A stretch of 64,000 bases of DNA from Paracoccaceae bacterium (GTDB lineage Bacteria > Pseudomonadota > Alphaproteobacteria > Rhodobacterales > Rhodobacteraceae). The stretch lies in contig JAJEBG010000023.1 of assembly GCA_022824005.1 (NCBI GenBank), forward strand, positions 62,001 to 126,000. Reading direction: 5' to 3'. Positions 39,060-52,217 of this stretch are shown here, piece after piece. How positions within the stretch are numbered: the stretch's first letter is position 1; each line of letters starts with the position of its first letter. The translations under genes and the position numbers were made by a program. Below the pieces are notes generated by a model. The model was not told the DNA's origin. It did no database searches and saw nothing but the letters and a program-made list of their open reading frames with translations.

Positions 39060-39935
39060 ATGACAGTTAAGATCGGCTTTATTGGACTTGGAAATATGGG
39101 GGCGCCCATGGCACGCAACCTCAAACAGTCAGGCTATGATGTCACCGGATTTGACATTCAAGCCCCTTGCCCAACCGAATTGGTGGCGGCTTCATCTGTT
39201 GAGGACGCCGCCACGAGCAAAGATATCGTGGTGACGATGCTGCCCAACGGCGCGGCATTGCAAGCGGTCACGCATGATATTCTTCCCGTCATGTCGTCGG
39301 GCTCACTCTTGCTTGATTGTTCGACCGTTGAGATTGATCACGCGCGCCAGGCCGCTCGGGATGCCTATGCCAAGAGCATTGAATTTGTGGACGCGCCTGT
39401 CTCTGGTGGGGTCGTCGGTGCCGAAGCCGGAACGCTGACCTTTATGGCCGGGGGGCGCCCATCGGCCTTCGCGCGAGCCCGTCCACTCTTTGATATACTT
39501 GGGGGAAAGGCTGTCCATTGCGGCGAAACGCCGGGCTCGGGCCAAGCGGCAAAAATCTGCAATAACATGATTTTGGGCGCGACAATGATCGTCACATGTG
39601 AAGCCTTTGCCCTTGCCGACCAACTAGGTTTGGATCGCCAAAAAATGTTTGACGTGGTCTCGACCTCTTCGGGGTATAGTTGGAGCCTCAACGCTTATTG
39701 CCCCGCCGAAGGTGTGGGACCAGAATCGCCCGCTGACCATAACTACAAGCCCGGTTTCGCGGCTGATTTGATGCTCAAGGACTTGCGTTTAGCGCAGATG
39801 GCGGCCGCGTCCACGGGTTTGTCGACAAAGATGGGACAGCTGGCGACCGAAATTTACGCTGATTTTGTTGAAAATAAGTCGGGATCAGGTCTCGATTTTT
39901 CTGGGATTTTGAAAATGTTGAAAGCCAATGGATAA
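39060..39935 (+). CDS. mmsB: 3-hydroxyisobutyrate dehydrogenase
   Basis: MmsB oxidises 3-hydroxyisobutyrate to methylmalonate semialdehyde, the substrate of MmsA at the head of the operon. From the ATG at 39060 (AAGGA 9 bases upstream) the product is 291 residues. It has the Rossmann start IGFIGLGNMGAPMARNL, the substrate motif FVDAPVSGGVVGAEAGTLTFM, GSGQAAKICNNM with the catalytic Lys, and FAADLMLKDLRLA. The frame continues upstream to a TTG inside the previous stop, but that start is less likely. It converges on uvrA. Confidence 0.94.
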   Translation: MTVKIGFIGLGNMGAPMARNLKQSGYDVTGFDIQAPCPTELVAASSVEDAATSKDIVVTMLPNGAALQAVTHDILPVMSSGSLLLDCSTVEIDHARQAARDAYAKSIEFVDAPVSGGVVGAEAGTLTFMAGGRPSAFARARPLFDILGGKAVHCGETPGSGQAAKICNNMILGATMIVTCEAFALADQLGLDRQKMFDVVSTSSGYSWSLNAYCPAEGVGPESPADHNYKPGFAADLMLKDLRLAQMAAASTGLSTKMGQLATEIYADFVENKSGSGLDFSGILKMLKANG

Positions 39936-39968
39936 TTAAATCAAGATTGGTTGCGCCCTGATCTCTGA

Positions 39969-42830
39969 TCAAGCGGCGGCGTTCTCACGCGCCAGAATTT
40001 GACGAAGAAATTTTCCTGTTTCACTGATTGAAGAGCGGGACACCTGCTCTGGTGTCCCCTCGGCGATGACACGTCCCCCTTGTTCTCCCCCTTCAAGGCC
40101 CATGTCAATAATCCAGTCGGCGGTTTTAATCACATCCAAATTATGTTCAATCACCACAACGCTGTTGCCCTCGTCGACCAATCGGTGAAGAACGGCGAGC
40201 AACCGTTTGATGTCCTCAAAGTGAAGGCCGGTCGTCGGCTCATCGAGTACATAGAGAGTGCCGCCTTGTGATTTTTTTGATAATTCCTTGGCCAGTTTGA
40301 CCCTTTGGGCTTCCCCGCCCGACAAAGTGGGGGCTGATTGTCCTAGTGTGATATAGCCAAGGCCAACCGATTGCAGCGATGACAGTTTGTTGTGAATGGC
40401 CGGGATAGCGGAGAAAAACTGTGCCGCTTCTTCAACCGTCATATTTAAGACATCAGCGATAGAACGACCACGATATTTGACTTCCAGAGTCTCTCGATTG
40501 TAGCGCGCTCCCCGACAACTCTCACAAGCCACGTAAATGTCGGGTAAGAAATGCATCGCCACCTTCTTGACCCCGTCGCCTTGACAGGCTTCACATCGCC
40601 CCCCTTTAACGTTGAAAGAGTATCGGCCGACTTTATAGCCACGGGCTTTGGACTCGGGAAGTTTCGAAAACCAATCTCGGATCGGTGTAAAGGCGTCTGT
40701 GTAGGTCGCGGGATTGGAGCGTGAGGTACGACCTATGGGTCTTTGATCAATATCAATCGCATTGCGAAGCGCATTGAGACCTTCAACGGAATCACAATGG
40801 CTTGGCGGCGCGCGGTGGGAATTGAAGTAAGATTCAGCATGGCGAAACAGCGTTTCAAATGTCAACGTTGATTTACCGCTCCCCGATACACCTGTTACGC
40901 AAACAAATTTGCCGAGGGGAAATTCGACATCAATCGATTTGAGATTGTGACCCTTGGCTCCTATGACCCGCACCGACGCGCCGTTTCCAGCGCGGCGAGT
41001 GGCGTTATAACTGATGGCACGAGCGCCTGAGAGATACTGTCCTGTTAGGGATTCAGGAACCGCCTGAATTTCGGCCGGTGTGCCTTGTGCAATCAGCTCT
41101 CCCCCATGCCGTCCGGCGCCGATACCAATATCAATGATCATATCGGATTCGCGCATGGCCTCCTCATCATGTTCGACGACAATGACTGTGTTGCCTTGAT
41201 CACGAAGGTTCTTGAGGGTGGCGAGGAGTTTCTGATTATCGCGTTGATGAAGACCAATTGACGGCTCATCGAGGACATAAAGAACACCAGAGAGACCGGC
41301 GCCCACTTGGCTCGCGAGACGAATTCTCTGGCTCTCACCGCCCGAAAGTGTGCCTGATGTTCGCGCCAACGTGAGATATCCTAACCCGACATTCTCCAGA
41401 AATCTCAGTCTTTCGTTGATTTCTTTGAGAATCGGTGTGGCGACTTTGTGTTTTTCGTCAGAGAAGGTGGGGCGGATCGCTTCAATCCACTTCAACGCAT
41501 CGGTGACACAAAGTTCAGTCACCTGACCGATATGTTTTTGGTCAATTTTGACCGCCAACGCCTCGTCTCGTAGCCGGAAGCCTGCGCAGGCTTTACAATC
41601 TCTTTGGTTTTGAAATTGCTCAAAATGGTCACGCACATGGTGCGATTCGGTTTCCCGAAACCGTCTCTCCATGTTGGGGATGACGCCTTCAAAGACTCGT
41701 TTGACTGTATAAGAGCTGTTGGAGTCAGAGAATTTGAACTCAATGATCTCTTTTCCTGACCCGTAAAGGACGATGTGGCGAAAAGATTCGGGAAGAGTTT
41801 TCCATTTTTTATGCGGGTTGATGCCATAATGCCGCGCCAAAGAATCGATGGTTTGTTCACGATAGAGTGACGTTGACCGCTGCCATGGCTCGATGGCGTC
41901 ATAAGCGAGAGGTTGATTTTCGTCGGGAATGATTCGACGTTCATCGAAATACATTTCTCGCCCCAAACCATCACAGGCCGGACAAGCCCCAAATGGCGCA
42001 TTGAAGGTAAAGAGTCGCGGTTCGATTTCGGGGATCGAAAAGCCCGACACCGGACAGGCAAAATTTTCTGAAAAGGTCAGTTCCACGCGATCTTGACCTT
42101 CAACTTCAACATGTGCGAGGGCGATCCCCTCAGCTTGATCTAGCGAGGTTCGAAGAGAGTCGGCGAGCCTTTGCTCAATGCCCTCTTGCATGACAATCCG
42201 ATCGACCACCAATTCGATATGATGGCGGATATTCTTTTTGAGGGCGGGGACATCATCAAGTTCATAAACCTCCCCATCGATTCGAACTCGTTGGAATCCT
42301 CGTTTTTGAAAGTCCTGTAATTCTTTCTTAAACTCCCCTTTACGGTCACGAACCACGGGAGCCATGAGAAGCACTCGCGTGCCTTCAGAAAACCTCTTTA
42401 GCCGATCAACCATATCGTGAACTTGCTGTGCCTCAATCGGTAGGCCCGTGTCGGGCGAATAAGGTGTCCCGGCGCGAGCAAATAAAAGGCGCAAATAATC
42501 ATAGATTTCAGTGACGGTACCGACAGTCGACCGAGGGTTGCGCGATGTTGTCTTTTGTTCAATTGAGATGGCCGGTGAAAGACCGGTGATGGAGTCAACG
42601 TCCGGCTTTTCCATGACGTTCAAGAATTGTCGTGCATAGACCGACAAACTTTCTACATAACGGCGCTGGCCTTCGGCGTAGATGGTGTCCATCGCCAAGG
42701 ATGACTTTCCTGATCCGCTCAAACCGGTCAAGACAATGAGTTTGTTGCGTGGGATATCGACATCAATCGATTTGAGATTATGTTCACGCGCACCACGGAC
42801 TTGGATGACTTTGACGTCAGACATTGACAC
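39969..42830 (-). CDS. uvrA: Excinuclease ABC subunit A
   Basis: UvrA finds bulky DNA lesions and loads UvrB in nucleotide excision repair. The 953-residue product has two ABC ATPase modules (Walker [10 protein letters not shown] near residue 36 and GVSGSGKST near 650, signature LSGGESQRI and LSGGEAQRV) and the zinc motifs including [27 protein letters not shown] and RCEACQGDG. It is divergent from ssb with 262 bases between. No exact GAAC-N7-GAAC or GTTC-N7-GTTC operator was found in that gap. Confidence 0.98.
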   Translation of the reverse strand: MSMSDVKVIQVRGAREHNLKSIDVDIPRNKLIVLTGLSGSGKSSLAMDTIYAEGQRRYVESLSVYARQFLNVMEKPDVDSITGLSPAISIEQKTTSRNPRSTVGTVTEIYDYLRLLFARAGTPYSPDTGLPIEAQQVHDMVDRLKRFSEGTRVLLMAPVVRDRKGEFKKELQDFQKRGFQRVRIDGEVYELDDVPALKKNIRHHIELVVDRIVMQEGIEQRLADSLRTSLDQAEGIALAHVEVEGQDRVELTFSENFACPVSGFSIPEIEPRLFTFNAPFGACPACDGLGREMYFDERRIIPDENQPLAYDAIEPWQRSTSLYREQTIDSLARHYGINPHKKWKTLPESFRHIVLYGSGKEIIEFKFSDSNSSYTVKRVFEGVIPNMERRFRETESHHVRDHFEQFQNQRDCKACAGFRLRDEALAVKIDQKHIGQVTELCVTDALKWIEAIRPTFSDEKHKVATPILKEINERLRFLENVGLGYLTLARTSGTLSGGESQRIRLASQVGAGLSGVLYVLDEPSIGLHQRDNQKLLATLKNLRDQGNTVIVVEHDEEAMRESDMIIDIGIGAGRHGGELIAQGTPAEIQAVPESLTGQYLSGARAISYNATRRAGNGASVRVIGAKGHNLKSIDVEFPLGKFVCVTGVSGSGKSTLTFETLFRHAESYFNSHRAPPSHCDSVEGLNALRNAIDIDQRPIGRTSRSNPATYTDAFTPIRDWFSKLPESKARGYKVGRYSFNVKGGRCEACQGDGVKKVAMHFLPDIYVACESCRGARYNRETLEVKYRGRSIADVLNMTVEEAAQFFSAIPAIHNKLSSLQSVGLGYITLGQSAPTLSGGEAQRVKLAKELSKKSQGGTLYVLDEPTTGLHFEDIKRLLAVLHRLVDEGNSVVVIEHNLDVIKTADWIIDMGLEGGEQGGRVIAEGTPEQVSRSSISETGKFLRQILARENAAA

Positions 42831-43092
42831 TATCTCCCTACGGAATTTTCGCTACCGCAATCGGCAATTATTGGCAATGGTCTGACGGCGATAAGTTTTG
42901 TCATCACATGGTGTGATTTAGTCATAAAATAGGGTCAATTAAAACCAGATAAACCATTTCTTTCATAGAAAATGCCACCGATGAGAGTATTATTTGATCG
43001 CCTTCGCCAGAAAGTTTTTGCTTGCTAATTGTCATCAAATAAAAGAGGTTAAAACGGTTTAAGTCATTAATTTCAATCGAGGGGAGATCGAT
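42831..43092. promoter_or_regulatory. uvrA-ssb divergent intergenic region
   Basis: This AT-rich 262-base gap must hold promoters for both genes. The one clear structural element is ATCACA-TGG-TGTGAT at 42903-42917, a perfect short inverted repeat that could be an operator. The ssb side has GAGGGGAG as ribosome site. Promoter boxes were not assigned. Confidence 0.4.
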
Positions 43093-43581
43093 ATGGCCGC
43101 ATCTGTCAACAAGGTCATTATTCTTGGCAATCTGGGGGGTAATCCGGAAGTTCGAGAATTTCCCTCTGGAGCCAAATATTGCCGGTTTGGGGTGGCCACG
43201 AGTGAGCGATGGAATGATCGGAATAGTGGTGAGAGCCGGGAGCGGACAGAATGGCATAATGTCACCGTTTATGCCGAGCAACTGGTGCGAATCTCTGAAC
43301 AATATCTCCACAAAGGCGACAAAGTTTATATTGAAGGCAAACTAGAAACCCGAAAGTGGCAGGATCAAGACGGTCGTGACCGCTATACGACAGAAGTGGC
43401 TGTTCGACCCTATGGCGGACAGATTTGTCTCTTGGGTGGGCGTGGCTCAGGCGCAAATCAAGATTCCCAGAGCCAAGTGGGAACCTCCTACGGCGGTGGC
43501 AGCCATCAGAGTTCGCCTTCGCCCAAAACCGAGAGTGACGCCTCGCGAATGGATGACATGGACGATGATATCCCGTTCTAG
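43093..43581 (+). CDS. ssb: Single-stranded DNA-binding protein
   Basis: SSB coats single-stranded DNA in replication and repair. The 162-residue product has an OB fold in residues 1-115 (ASVNKVIILGNLGGNPEVREF, RTEWHNVTVYAEQLVRI, YIEGKLETRKWQDQDG), a Gly/Gln/Ser-rich linker and the acidic C-terminal tip DMDDDIPF that recruits partner proteins. GyrA follows 107 bases downstream, the common uvrA-ssb-gyrA order. Confidence 0.98.
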   Translation: MAASVNKVIILGNLGGNPEVREFPSGAKYCRFGVATSERWNDRNSGESRERTEWHNVTVYAEQLVRISEQYLHKGDKVYIEGKLETRKWQDQDGRDRYTTEVAVRPYGGQICLLGGRGSGANQDSQSQVGTSYGGGSHQSSPSPKTESDASRMDDMDDDIPF

Positions 43582-43688
43582 GTTTTTTTTGAATACCCAT
43601 TCTCTAAAACGTATTTGATCTACAAACACCATGATCCCCACCTCTTTAAATCACGTGAAGCACACTCCGAATGGGGTGATGAGCAGGT

Positions 43689-46382
43689 TTGACCTTGGAT
43701 GATTTGACCGGCCGGCCCAAGGATGATGATCCTTCCAAAGGCCTAGGCGGGCCGACAGTATCCATCGTCGATGAGATGCGCTCGGCGTATCTCGACTATG
43801 CCATGAGTGTCATTGTGTCGCGGGCGATCCCCGATCTTCGTGACGGTCTCAAACCCGTCCATCGTCGTATTCTTTACGCCATGTTCGAATCCAACAATTT
43901 ACACGACAAACCGTACCGAAAATCGGCGCGGCCTGTTGGCGATGTGATGGGGAAATATCACCCCCATGGTGACGCGGCCATTTATGATGCCTTGGTTCGA
44001 ATGGCGCAAGACTTTTCGATGTCTCTGCCCTTGCTAGACGGGCAAGGCAATTTTGGCTCGATGGATGGCGACAACCCGGCGGCAATGCGATACACCGAAG
44101 TCCGTATGGCCAAGGCGGCGCAATGGCTGCTCACCGATATTGATCGCAATACGGTTGATTTTGAAGACAATTATGACGGTAAAGATCGTGAACCGGTTGT
44201 GCTTCCTTCGCGCTTTCCCAATATCCTCGTCAACGGCGGGGGTGGAATCGCTGTCGGCATGGCGACCAACATACCTCCGCACAATCTCGTCGAGGTTGTT
44301 GACGCCACATTAGCCATGATTGCTGATCCTGATATTTCAATTGAAAGTCTGATGGAGATCATGCCGGGACCTGACTTTCCGACCGGTGGTGTGATTCAAG
44401 GCCGTCTTGGATGCATGAAAACTTACACGAAAGGGCGTGGTGGCATTGTGATTCGTGCCAAAACGCGACTCGAAGAATTCGGACAAGATCGTGTGGCCAT
44501 CATCATTGACGAGATACCGTACCAAGTGAACAAAGCTGATTTGATCGAACAAATCGCCCATGTAGTGCGGGATAAAAAGGTCGAGGGGATTTCGGCGGTT
44601 CGAGACGAATCTGACCGCACGGGGGTCCGCGTCGTGATTGAACTCAAACGCGATGTGACACCGGAAATTGTGCTCAATCAATTATGGAAGAACACGCGAT
44701 TAGAGACGTCGTTCAATTGCAACATGCTCGCTTTGAACGGGGGGCGTCCCGAACGGATGCCCTTGGACAAAATTCTGCGGTCTTTCATTGCCTTCCGTGA
44801 ACACGTCGTCACGCGACGGACCGCTGATGAGCTCAGTCGCGCCCGAACTCGTAGCCATTTGCTTTGTGGACTGGCCGTGGCCGCGTCCAATATCGATCAG
44901 GTTGTCGATATCATCCGATCCTCAAATGAACCGGCGACGGCAAGGTCCCGTCTCATGGAAAAAAATTGGGTGGCGGACGAAATTGCCGAATATGTGCGTC
45001 TGATTGATGATCCTCTCAATGCGTTGCGAGAGGATGGAACTTACCGCTTATCCGATGCGCAAGCGCGCGCGATTCTTGAATTGAGACTGCAGCGGTTGAC
45101 CGCAATGGGCATTCAAGAAACAACGAATGAATTGCAAAAACTCGCCGACAAGATTCGTGAATGCCTAGATATCCTTGGCTCTGGTGAGCGCGTGAGAGCG
45201 ATCATTTCCGCTGAACTCAATGAGGTTAAAGATACCTTTCCAATCAGCAGGCGAACCGACATTTCAGAGTCTGAGGAAGACATTGACGACGAAGACCTGA
45301 TTGAACCAGAAGAGGTCGTCGTCACCATTACGCAAGGGGGATATATCAAACGAACCTCATTGAATAACTTTAAGGCCCAGAACCGTGGCGGTAAAGGATT
45401 AACCGGAATAGCGACCAAGGATGAAGACTTCGTTATCGCGCAATATGTCGTCAATACTCACGATGCTCTCTTGTTTTTTACCACCGATGGATATGTCTAC
45501 AAAATCAAAGCTTGGCGACTTCCAAGATCGGGCCGTAACGCCCGTGGCAAAGCGATTGTTAATATTTTTCCAGCGATAAACACTGGGGTATCAATCGCCG
45601 CCATTACGCCCATTGATATTGATGAAGCCCAGTGGGATGAGCGGCAGATCGTTTTTGCGACTTCGGCCGGGCAGGTTCGCCGTAATCAATTGTCTGATTT
45701 TACCAATGTTCGGAGAAGTGGCAAAATCGCCATGCGATTGCCCGACGGAGTGAAATTGGTGAACGCGTGTATTTGTTCAGAAACAGACGATGTCTTGATG
45801 GCAAGTGCCAATGGGCGAGCGATACGTTTCTCAGTCTTAGATGTGAGAATAGTTGCATCAAGGAATTCCATGGGCGTCCGTGGAATGCGGCTGAAAGTTG
45901 ACGATCAAGTGGTGGCCATGGAGGTCATTCCAAATTTTAAAACCAGTCAATCCGACCGTGTCGCCTTTCTCAAAAAGCGTCGTGCTGAACGAATCGGAAA
46001 ATCTATTGATGAGCCCGCCATAGATTCGGAAATAACATCACTTGAGGCAAAACAATACGAAGATATGCTCAATGCTGAACGGTTGCTCTTAACCATCACT
46101 CGGGATGGCAAAGGCAAATGTTCAAGCTCTTTTGATTATCCTCAAAAAAGCCGCGCCGGCCAAGGTGTCAAAGCGATGCGCGGCGGCAAAATTGTCGCTT
46201 TTCTCGCCGTCACTAATGAAGACCAAATCATGTTGACAAGCGGGTTGGGTCAGTCCATTCGCTGTCGGGTTGCCAATATCTCTTTTCGCTCACGGTCAGC
46301 TGGAGGCGTTCGTGTCTTCAATTTGCCCAATGGTGAAGAGGTCGTCGCGGTGGCACGGATTGATGATCCTGAGGAAAATTGA
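43689..46382 (+). CDS. gyrA: DNA gyrase subunit A
   Basis: GyrA cuts and rejoins DNA for negative supercoiling. The 897-residue product starts from TTG at 43689; no in-frame ATG lies near. The catalytic Tyr is Y135 ([11 protein letters not shown]), and the GyrA box is QNRGGKG in the C-terminal pinwheel domain. At the quinolone pocket the site equal to E. coli S83 is Ala (A96, GCG at 43974-43976), while the D87 equivalent is kept (D100). The last bases overlap the next gene's TTG start. Confidence 0.96.
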   Translation: MTLDDLTGRPKDDDPSKGLGGPTVSIVDEMRSAYLDYAMSVIVSRAIPDLRDGLKPVHRRILYAMFESNNLHDKPYRKSARPVGDVMGKYHPHGDAAIYDALVRMAQDFSMSLPLLDGQGNFGSMDGDNPAAMRYTEVRMAKAAQWLLTDIDRNTVDFEDNYDGKDREPVVLPSRFPNILVNGGGGIAVGMATNIPPHNLVEVVDATLAMIADPDISIESLMEIMPGPDFPTGGVIQGRLGCMKTYTKGRGGIVIRAKTRLEEFGQDRVAIIIDEIPYQVNKADLIEQIAHVVRDKKVEGISAVRDESDRTGVRVVIELKRDVTPEIVLNQLWKNTRLETSFNCNMLALNGGRPERMPLDKILRSFIAFREHVVTRRTADELSRARTRSHLLCGLAVAASNIDQVVDIIRSSNEPATARSRLMEKNWVADEIAEYVRLIDDPLNALREDGTYRLSDAQARAILELRLQRLTAMGIQETTNELQKLADKIRECLDILGSGERVRAIISAELNEVKDTFPISRRTDISESEEDIDDEDLIEPEEVVVTITQGGYIKRTSLNNFKAQNRGGKGLTGIATKDEDFVIAQYVVNTHDALLFFTTDGYVYKIKAWRLPRSGRNARGKAIVNIFPAINTGVSIAAITPIDIDEAQWDERQIVFATSAGQVRRNQLSDFTNVRRSGKIAMRLPDGVKLVNACICSETDDVLMASANGRAIRFSVLDVRIVASRNSMGVRGMRLKVDDQVVAMEVIPNFKTSQSDRVAFLKKRRAERIGKSIDEPAIDSEITSLEAKQYEDMLNAERLLLTITRDGKGKCSSSFDYPQKSRAGQGVKAMRGGKIVAFLAVTNEDQIMLTSGLGQSIRCRVANISFRSRSAGGVRVFNLPNGEEVVAVARIDDPEEN

Positions 46383-47314
46383 GGTCCCGTCCCGCCATCG
46401 GGCATTACAGCAGGTCATCCGTGACGTTGGGCGAGGCTATATCATCCACATGGCGTGACCGATTTGCGCCCTCTCCCACCGGACCTTTGCATCTTGGCCA
46501 TGCTTTTTCAGCTCTGACCATCTGGGAGGCGGTACAGCGAGAAAATGGTCAATTTCTTCTTCGTATTGATGATATTGATACGGGGCGCTCGCGGGACCAT
46601 TATGTGACCGGGATATTCGACGATCTAGCTTGGCTTGGAGTGGAATGGCCGACTCCCGTCATGCGACAATCGGATCGTCGCCCCCGTTATGCCACAGCCC
46701 TCCAGACGCTCATTGATCTTGGCATTTGTTATCCGTGCAGTTGTTCACGACGGGACATTCAAACCGCTCTGTCGGCCCCGCATCATCGCCCCGAATCATT
46801 TTTACACAATGTAACCGAGATCTATCCGGGCACATGCCGCTCTCGTTCCATCGAAGATGCTGGCCCCGATGACACGATCAGATTGGATATGCGCAAGGCT
46901 ATTGAGAAGCTCGGTGGAGAAAATGCTGTTGGCAAAATCAGCTATAGAGATATCGGTGCCCAACACGCGGGCACTCATTTTCTAAATGTCCGCCAACTCC
47001 TTTACGCTCATGGCGATATCGTGCTCGCTCGCCGAGACATTAAAACATCCTATCATCTCTCGGTCGTGGTGGATGACCGGGACATGGCGGTCAGCCATGT
47101 CAGCCGCGGTGAAGATTTGTTTGGCTCCACGCAGATTCACCGCCTTCTGCAAACCTTGCTAGATATTGCGCCCCCCATTTGGAATCACCATCGCCTTATC
47201 AAGGATGAGGCGGGCCACCGTCTTGCCAAGCGTGATAAGGCGCGCTCCTTGTGTGAGTTGCGCCAATCGGGTTATTCACCCGATTGGGTACGGAAACGAC
47301 TAGGCCTGTTATAG
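46379..47314 (+). CDS. gluQ: Glutamyl-Q tRNA(Asp) synthetase
   Basis: GluQ attaches glutamate to queuosine at position 34 of tRNA(Asp). It resembles GltX without the anticodon-binding domain. The product shows RFAPSPTGPLHLGHAFSAL, FLLRIDDIDTGRSRDHY, a zinc-site region with CYPCSCSRRD, and a degenerate second signature, LAKRDKAR. The start is uncertain: TTG at 46379 has GAGGA nearby and overlaps the gyrA stop (311 residues); GTG at 46421 gives 297 residues, nearer the usual length. Confidence 0.92.
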   Translation: MRSRPAIGHYSRSSVTLGEAISSTWRDRFAPSPTGPLHLGHAFSALTIWEAVQRENGQFLLRIDDIDTGRSRDHYVTGIFDDLAWLGVEWPTPVMRQSDRRPRYATALQTLIDLGICYPCSCSRRDIQTALSAPHHRPESFLHNVTEIYPGTCRSRSIEDAGPDDTIRLDMRKAIEKLGGENAVGKISYRDIGAQHAGTHFLNVRQLLYAHGDIVLARRDIKTSYHLSVVVDDRDMAVSHVSRGEDLFGSTQIHRLLQTLLDIAPPIWNHHRLIKDEAGHRLAKRDKARSLCELRQSGYSPDWVRKRLGLL

Positions 47315-47320
47315 TGGACC

Positions 47321-47659
47321 TCAAGATGTCGCATCATTCGCTTGGTCAATCTCATTAAAGAAACAGCTTCGCGCTCCCGTATGGCAGGCGACACCGGTTT
47401 GGTTGACCTTAGCCAACAGACAGTCTTGATCGCAATCGGCCTTGATTTCAACAAGATCCTGAACATGACCACTGGTCTCGCCTTTAACCCAATAGCACTG
47501 TCGAGAGCGTGACCAATATGTCATCCGCCGAGTGGTCAACGTCCGTTGGATAGACTCTTGATTCATCCACGCCATCATCAATACATCGCCGACCTGATCG
47601 TCTTGCACAACGACAGGTATCAGTCCATCGGAATTAAATTTTAAGCCTGTGATTTCCAT
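47321..47659 (-). CDS. hisI: Phosphoribosyl-AMP cyclohydrolase
   Basis: HisI opens the adenine ring of PR-AMP in histidine synthesis. The 112-residue single-domain product has VLMMAWMNQESIQRTL, YWSRSRQCYWVKGETSG, the metal ligands in IKADCDQDCLLAKV and the motif ACHTGARSCFF. There is no HisE fusion. It stands alone, convergent with gluQ (6-base gap) and divergent from the IscU-like gene, outside any his operon. Confidence 0.96.
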   Translation of the reverse strand: MEITGLKFNSDGLIPVVVQDDQVGDVLMMAWMNQESIQRTLTTRRMTYWSRSRQCYWVKGETSGHVQDLVEIKADCDQDCLLAKVNQTGVACHTGARSCFFNEIDQANDATS

Positions 47660-47714
47660 TTGGTGTCTATCCTTTGATTTTTTTCAATTGAACCCTACAT
47701 CAGGGGAAAGGACG

Positions 47715-48227
47715 ATGGCTAACTTTGTGATGACCGACTCTGCTGAACTTATCAAACTCTATTCCGAGAAAATTCTGGCATTGGCGGCTGATATCCCTTT
47801 GACCGAGCGGCTAGAAAGTCCCCATGCCACGTCGAAAGTCCGATCACCGCTTTGTGGTTCGACCGTCACTGTTGACATGAGAGTCGAGGACGGCATTGTG
47901 AGGGGCTTTGGTCAGAATGTCAAAGCCTGTGCGTTAGGTCAAGCCGCGGCTTCTGTTGTTGGCAGGAACATCATCGGCTGCCAACGGGTTGAACTCTCAC
48001 GCGCCCGCTCGCAACTGAAGTCCATGTTGGACGATAACGGGCCCCCTCCGAGCGCGCCTTTCGCCGCCTTGCATGTGTTGCAACCGGCCAAAGACTACAA
48101 GAATCGTCACGCCTCCATCATGCTAGCCTTGGATGCAAGCCTCCTCGCCTTCGATCAGGCCATCGCCGCTTCTCCACCAGTCTCTGCAGATCACAAAACC
48201 GGTTCAGAAACAGATGGCATAAGTTGA
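47715..48227 (+). CDS. IscU/NifU N-terminal-like iron-sulfur scaffold protein
   Basis: A 170-residue protein related to SufU/IscU scaffolds, starting at the ATG 47715 after AAAGGA. KVRSPLCGSTVTVDM, GFGQNVKACALGQAAASVV hold two of the cluster-ligand cysteines at the expected places; the third, usually in an RxxCxxL-like late motif, is not obvious (only NGPPPSAPFAALHVL). In alphaproteobacteria such a protein commonly lies next to hisI and folE-type genes. Cluster binding is therefore uncertain. It converges on ligA with a 4-base gap. Confidence 0.8.
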   Translation: MANFVMTDSAELIKLYSEKILALAADIPLTERLESPHATSKVRSPLCGSTVTVDMRVEDGIVRGFGQNVKACALGQAAASVVGRNIIGCQRVELSRARSQLKSMLDDNGPPPSAPFAALHVLQPAKDYKNRHASIMLALDASLLAFDQAIAASPPVSADHKTGSETDGIS

Positions 48228-48231
48228 TGTC

Positions 48232-50451
<2,220 letters not shown>

Positions 50452-50538
50452 CTATCAGCCCTAAGCTCTGGCCTCACATGAAACGGGACAAGACCTGCAA
50501 CTTCTATTCTATCCCAATGTTGGGAAACAACAAAAACG

Positions 50539-50703
50539 ATGCAAGTGCCCCAGCATAGAGATGGCGAATGCGAGATTCGCCAACTTTGGGACGAAGCGGT
50601 GGCTATTGCAATTGGATGGGACGCGGGCGAGTTAGCGGAATGGAGAAAGTTGTTGCACGAGGAGCCGCATGTCAGAGGGCTAGGACGAAATCAATTTGCG
50701 TGA
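50539..50703 (+). pseudogene. Orphan C-terminal gene fragment
   Basis: An open frame of 54 residues, ATG 50539 to TGA 50701-50703, reads like the C-terminus of a larger protein: ECEIRQLWDEAVAIAIGWD, then ELAEWRKLLHEEPHVRGLG. The tryptophan-rich, well-formed helices contrast with the surrounding non-coding DNA. In-frame upstream sequence ends at a TGA (50479-50481) and shows nothing protein-like. No ribosome site precedes it. It may be the tail of a lost gene; the family is not recognised with confidence. Confidence 0.45.
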
Positions 50704-51037
50704 ACCGCAATCGTTCTTTCGTGAGGTTTTTTTGCGGGTTACAAGAAACATGAGCTTAATTCCTGATAAATTAAGGTCAACTTTACCTTCTTTCAGTAGC
50801 TGATGGTGTGCTCACTCTTAAGGTCGAAATCCACACGCATTAAATGTTTGCCAATTGATGGTGAGGCAAAGGTCTTGTGATAAAGAAACTCCTATCTCCC
50901 TAGACAACCACGCTATACCCACTAAATTTATATTAGGATTTTGTCGTGGTGGAAGTTTTCTATTAAATAGATTAGGTTAACCGAAGATAATCACTGGCAA
51001 AGCAACAATCGTGCTTGACCATCACGGACCCACTCAC
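50704..51037. other. AT-rich intergenic region before mnmA
   Basis: About 330 bases with no supported gene. No tRNA, riboswitch or strong terminator was recognised. Together with the orphan fragment it makes a gap of about 670 bases between ligA and mnmA, unusually long for this compact window, which suggests gene loss. Confidence 0.5.
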
Positions 51038-52171
51038 ATGCTTGATCAAGGCTTAAATTCGCTTGGTTTTGCCAAGCCGCCCGCCGAGACACGGGTGATT
51101 GTCGCCATGTCAGGTGGTGTCGACAGTTCTGTTGTCGCGGCTCTGCTGGCCGAGCAAGGTTATGATGTCGTGGGCATTACGTTGCAACTCTACGACCATG
51201 GCGCTGCGCTTGCCAAGAAAGGAGCCTGTTGCGCTGGGCGTGATATTCACGATGCCCGAAAAATCGCGACAGAATTCGACTTCCCGCACTATGTGCTTGA
51301 TTTCGAATCAATATTTCAGGAATCAGTCATTGACGAATTCGCCGACAGTTATCTGGCCGGTGCTACACCCGTTCCATGTATCCGCTGCAATGAACGGGTT
51401 AAATTTCGTGAGTTGCTGGAGACGGCACAAGATTTGGGCGGTGATTGTTTGGCCACCGGCCATTACATTCGCCGTCGTGCGGGAGCGCGGGGGGCTGAAC
51501 TTCACTCCGCGAGGGATTCAGAGCGAGATCAATCCTATTTTCTCTTTTCAACAACCCGAGAGCAGTTAGAATATCTTCGATTTCCTCTGGGAGAATTGGG
51601 CTCAAAACAGCAAACGAGACAGTTGGCGCGCCAGTACGGATTAAGCGTTTCTGAAAAACCTGACAGTCAGGACATTTGTTTTGTGCCGCAAGGAAAATAT
51701 GCCGATGTGATCAAAAAATTGCGACCAGACGCGATTGAGCCGGGGGATATCGTTGATTTAGAGGGACAGCGGATAGGCTCCCATCAAGGCATCATCCATT
51801 ATACCATCGGTCAACGAAGAGGTTTGGGAATTGGGGGACAGGAGAAGCCGTATTATGTGGTGCGACTAGATGCCAAAAAGCGTCAAGTTGTTGTGGGGCA
51901 TAAAGAAGAATTACAATCCACACGCATCCATGTTCACCAGATCAATTGGCTCGGAGACCAACCTTTCAACCAAGATGTTGCACATCGACTTCGGGTTAAA
52001 ATTCGCTCAACGCGACCTCCTCGTCCAGCTAAGGTTCGGGCCATGGGAGGTGATAAAGCTGAAGTTGAACTGCTAGAACCTGAGGAAGGTATTGCAGCCG
52101 GGCAAGCTTGCGTCTTTTATAGTGCCAATAGCAGCCGTGTTTTTGGTGGCGGATGGATTTATAGCGGATGA
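51038..52171 (+). CDS. mnmA: tRNA-specific 2-thiouridylase MnmA
   Basis: MnmA places sulfur on U34 of tRNAs for Lys, Glu and Gln. The 377-residue product has the PP-loop [28 protein letters not shown] with the first catalytic Cys, LATGHYIRR, and [15 protein letters not shown] with the second Cys. A GTG at 51011 would add nine residues; the ATG at 51038 is preferred. The C-terminal beta domains ([14 protein letters not shown] onward) are complete. Confidence 0.96.
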   Translation: MLDQGLNSLGFAKPPAETRVIVAMSGGVDSSVVAALLAEQGYDVVGITLQLYDHGAALAKKGACCAGRDIHDARKIATEFDFPHYVLDFESIFQESVIDEFADSYLAGATPVPCIRCNERVKFRELLETAQDLGGDCLATGHYIRRRAGARGAELHSARDSERDQSYFLFSTTREQLEYLRFPLGELGSKQQTRQLARQYGLSVSEKPDSQDICFVPQGKYADVIKKLRPDAIEPGDIVDLEGQRIGSHQGIIHYTIGQRRGLGIGGQEKPYYVVRLDAKKRQVVVGHKEELQSTRIHVHQINWLGDQPFNQDVAHRLRVKIRSTRPPRPAKVRAMGGDKAEVELLEPEEGIAAGQACVFYSANSSRVFGGGWIYSG

Positions 52172-52217
52172 ATCAAAGGTGGATTTGTGAGGTCAACGTA
52201 ATCAATGGAGATCGCTC

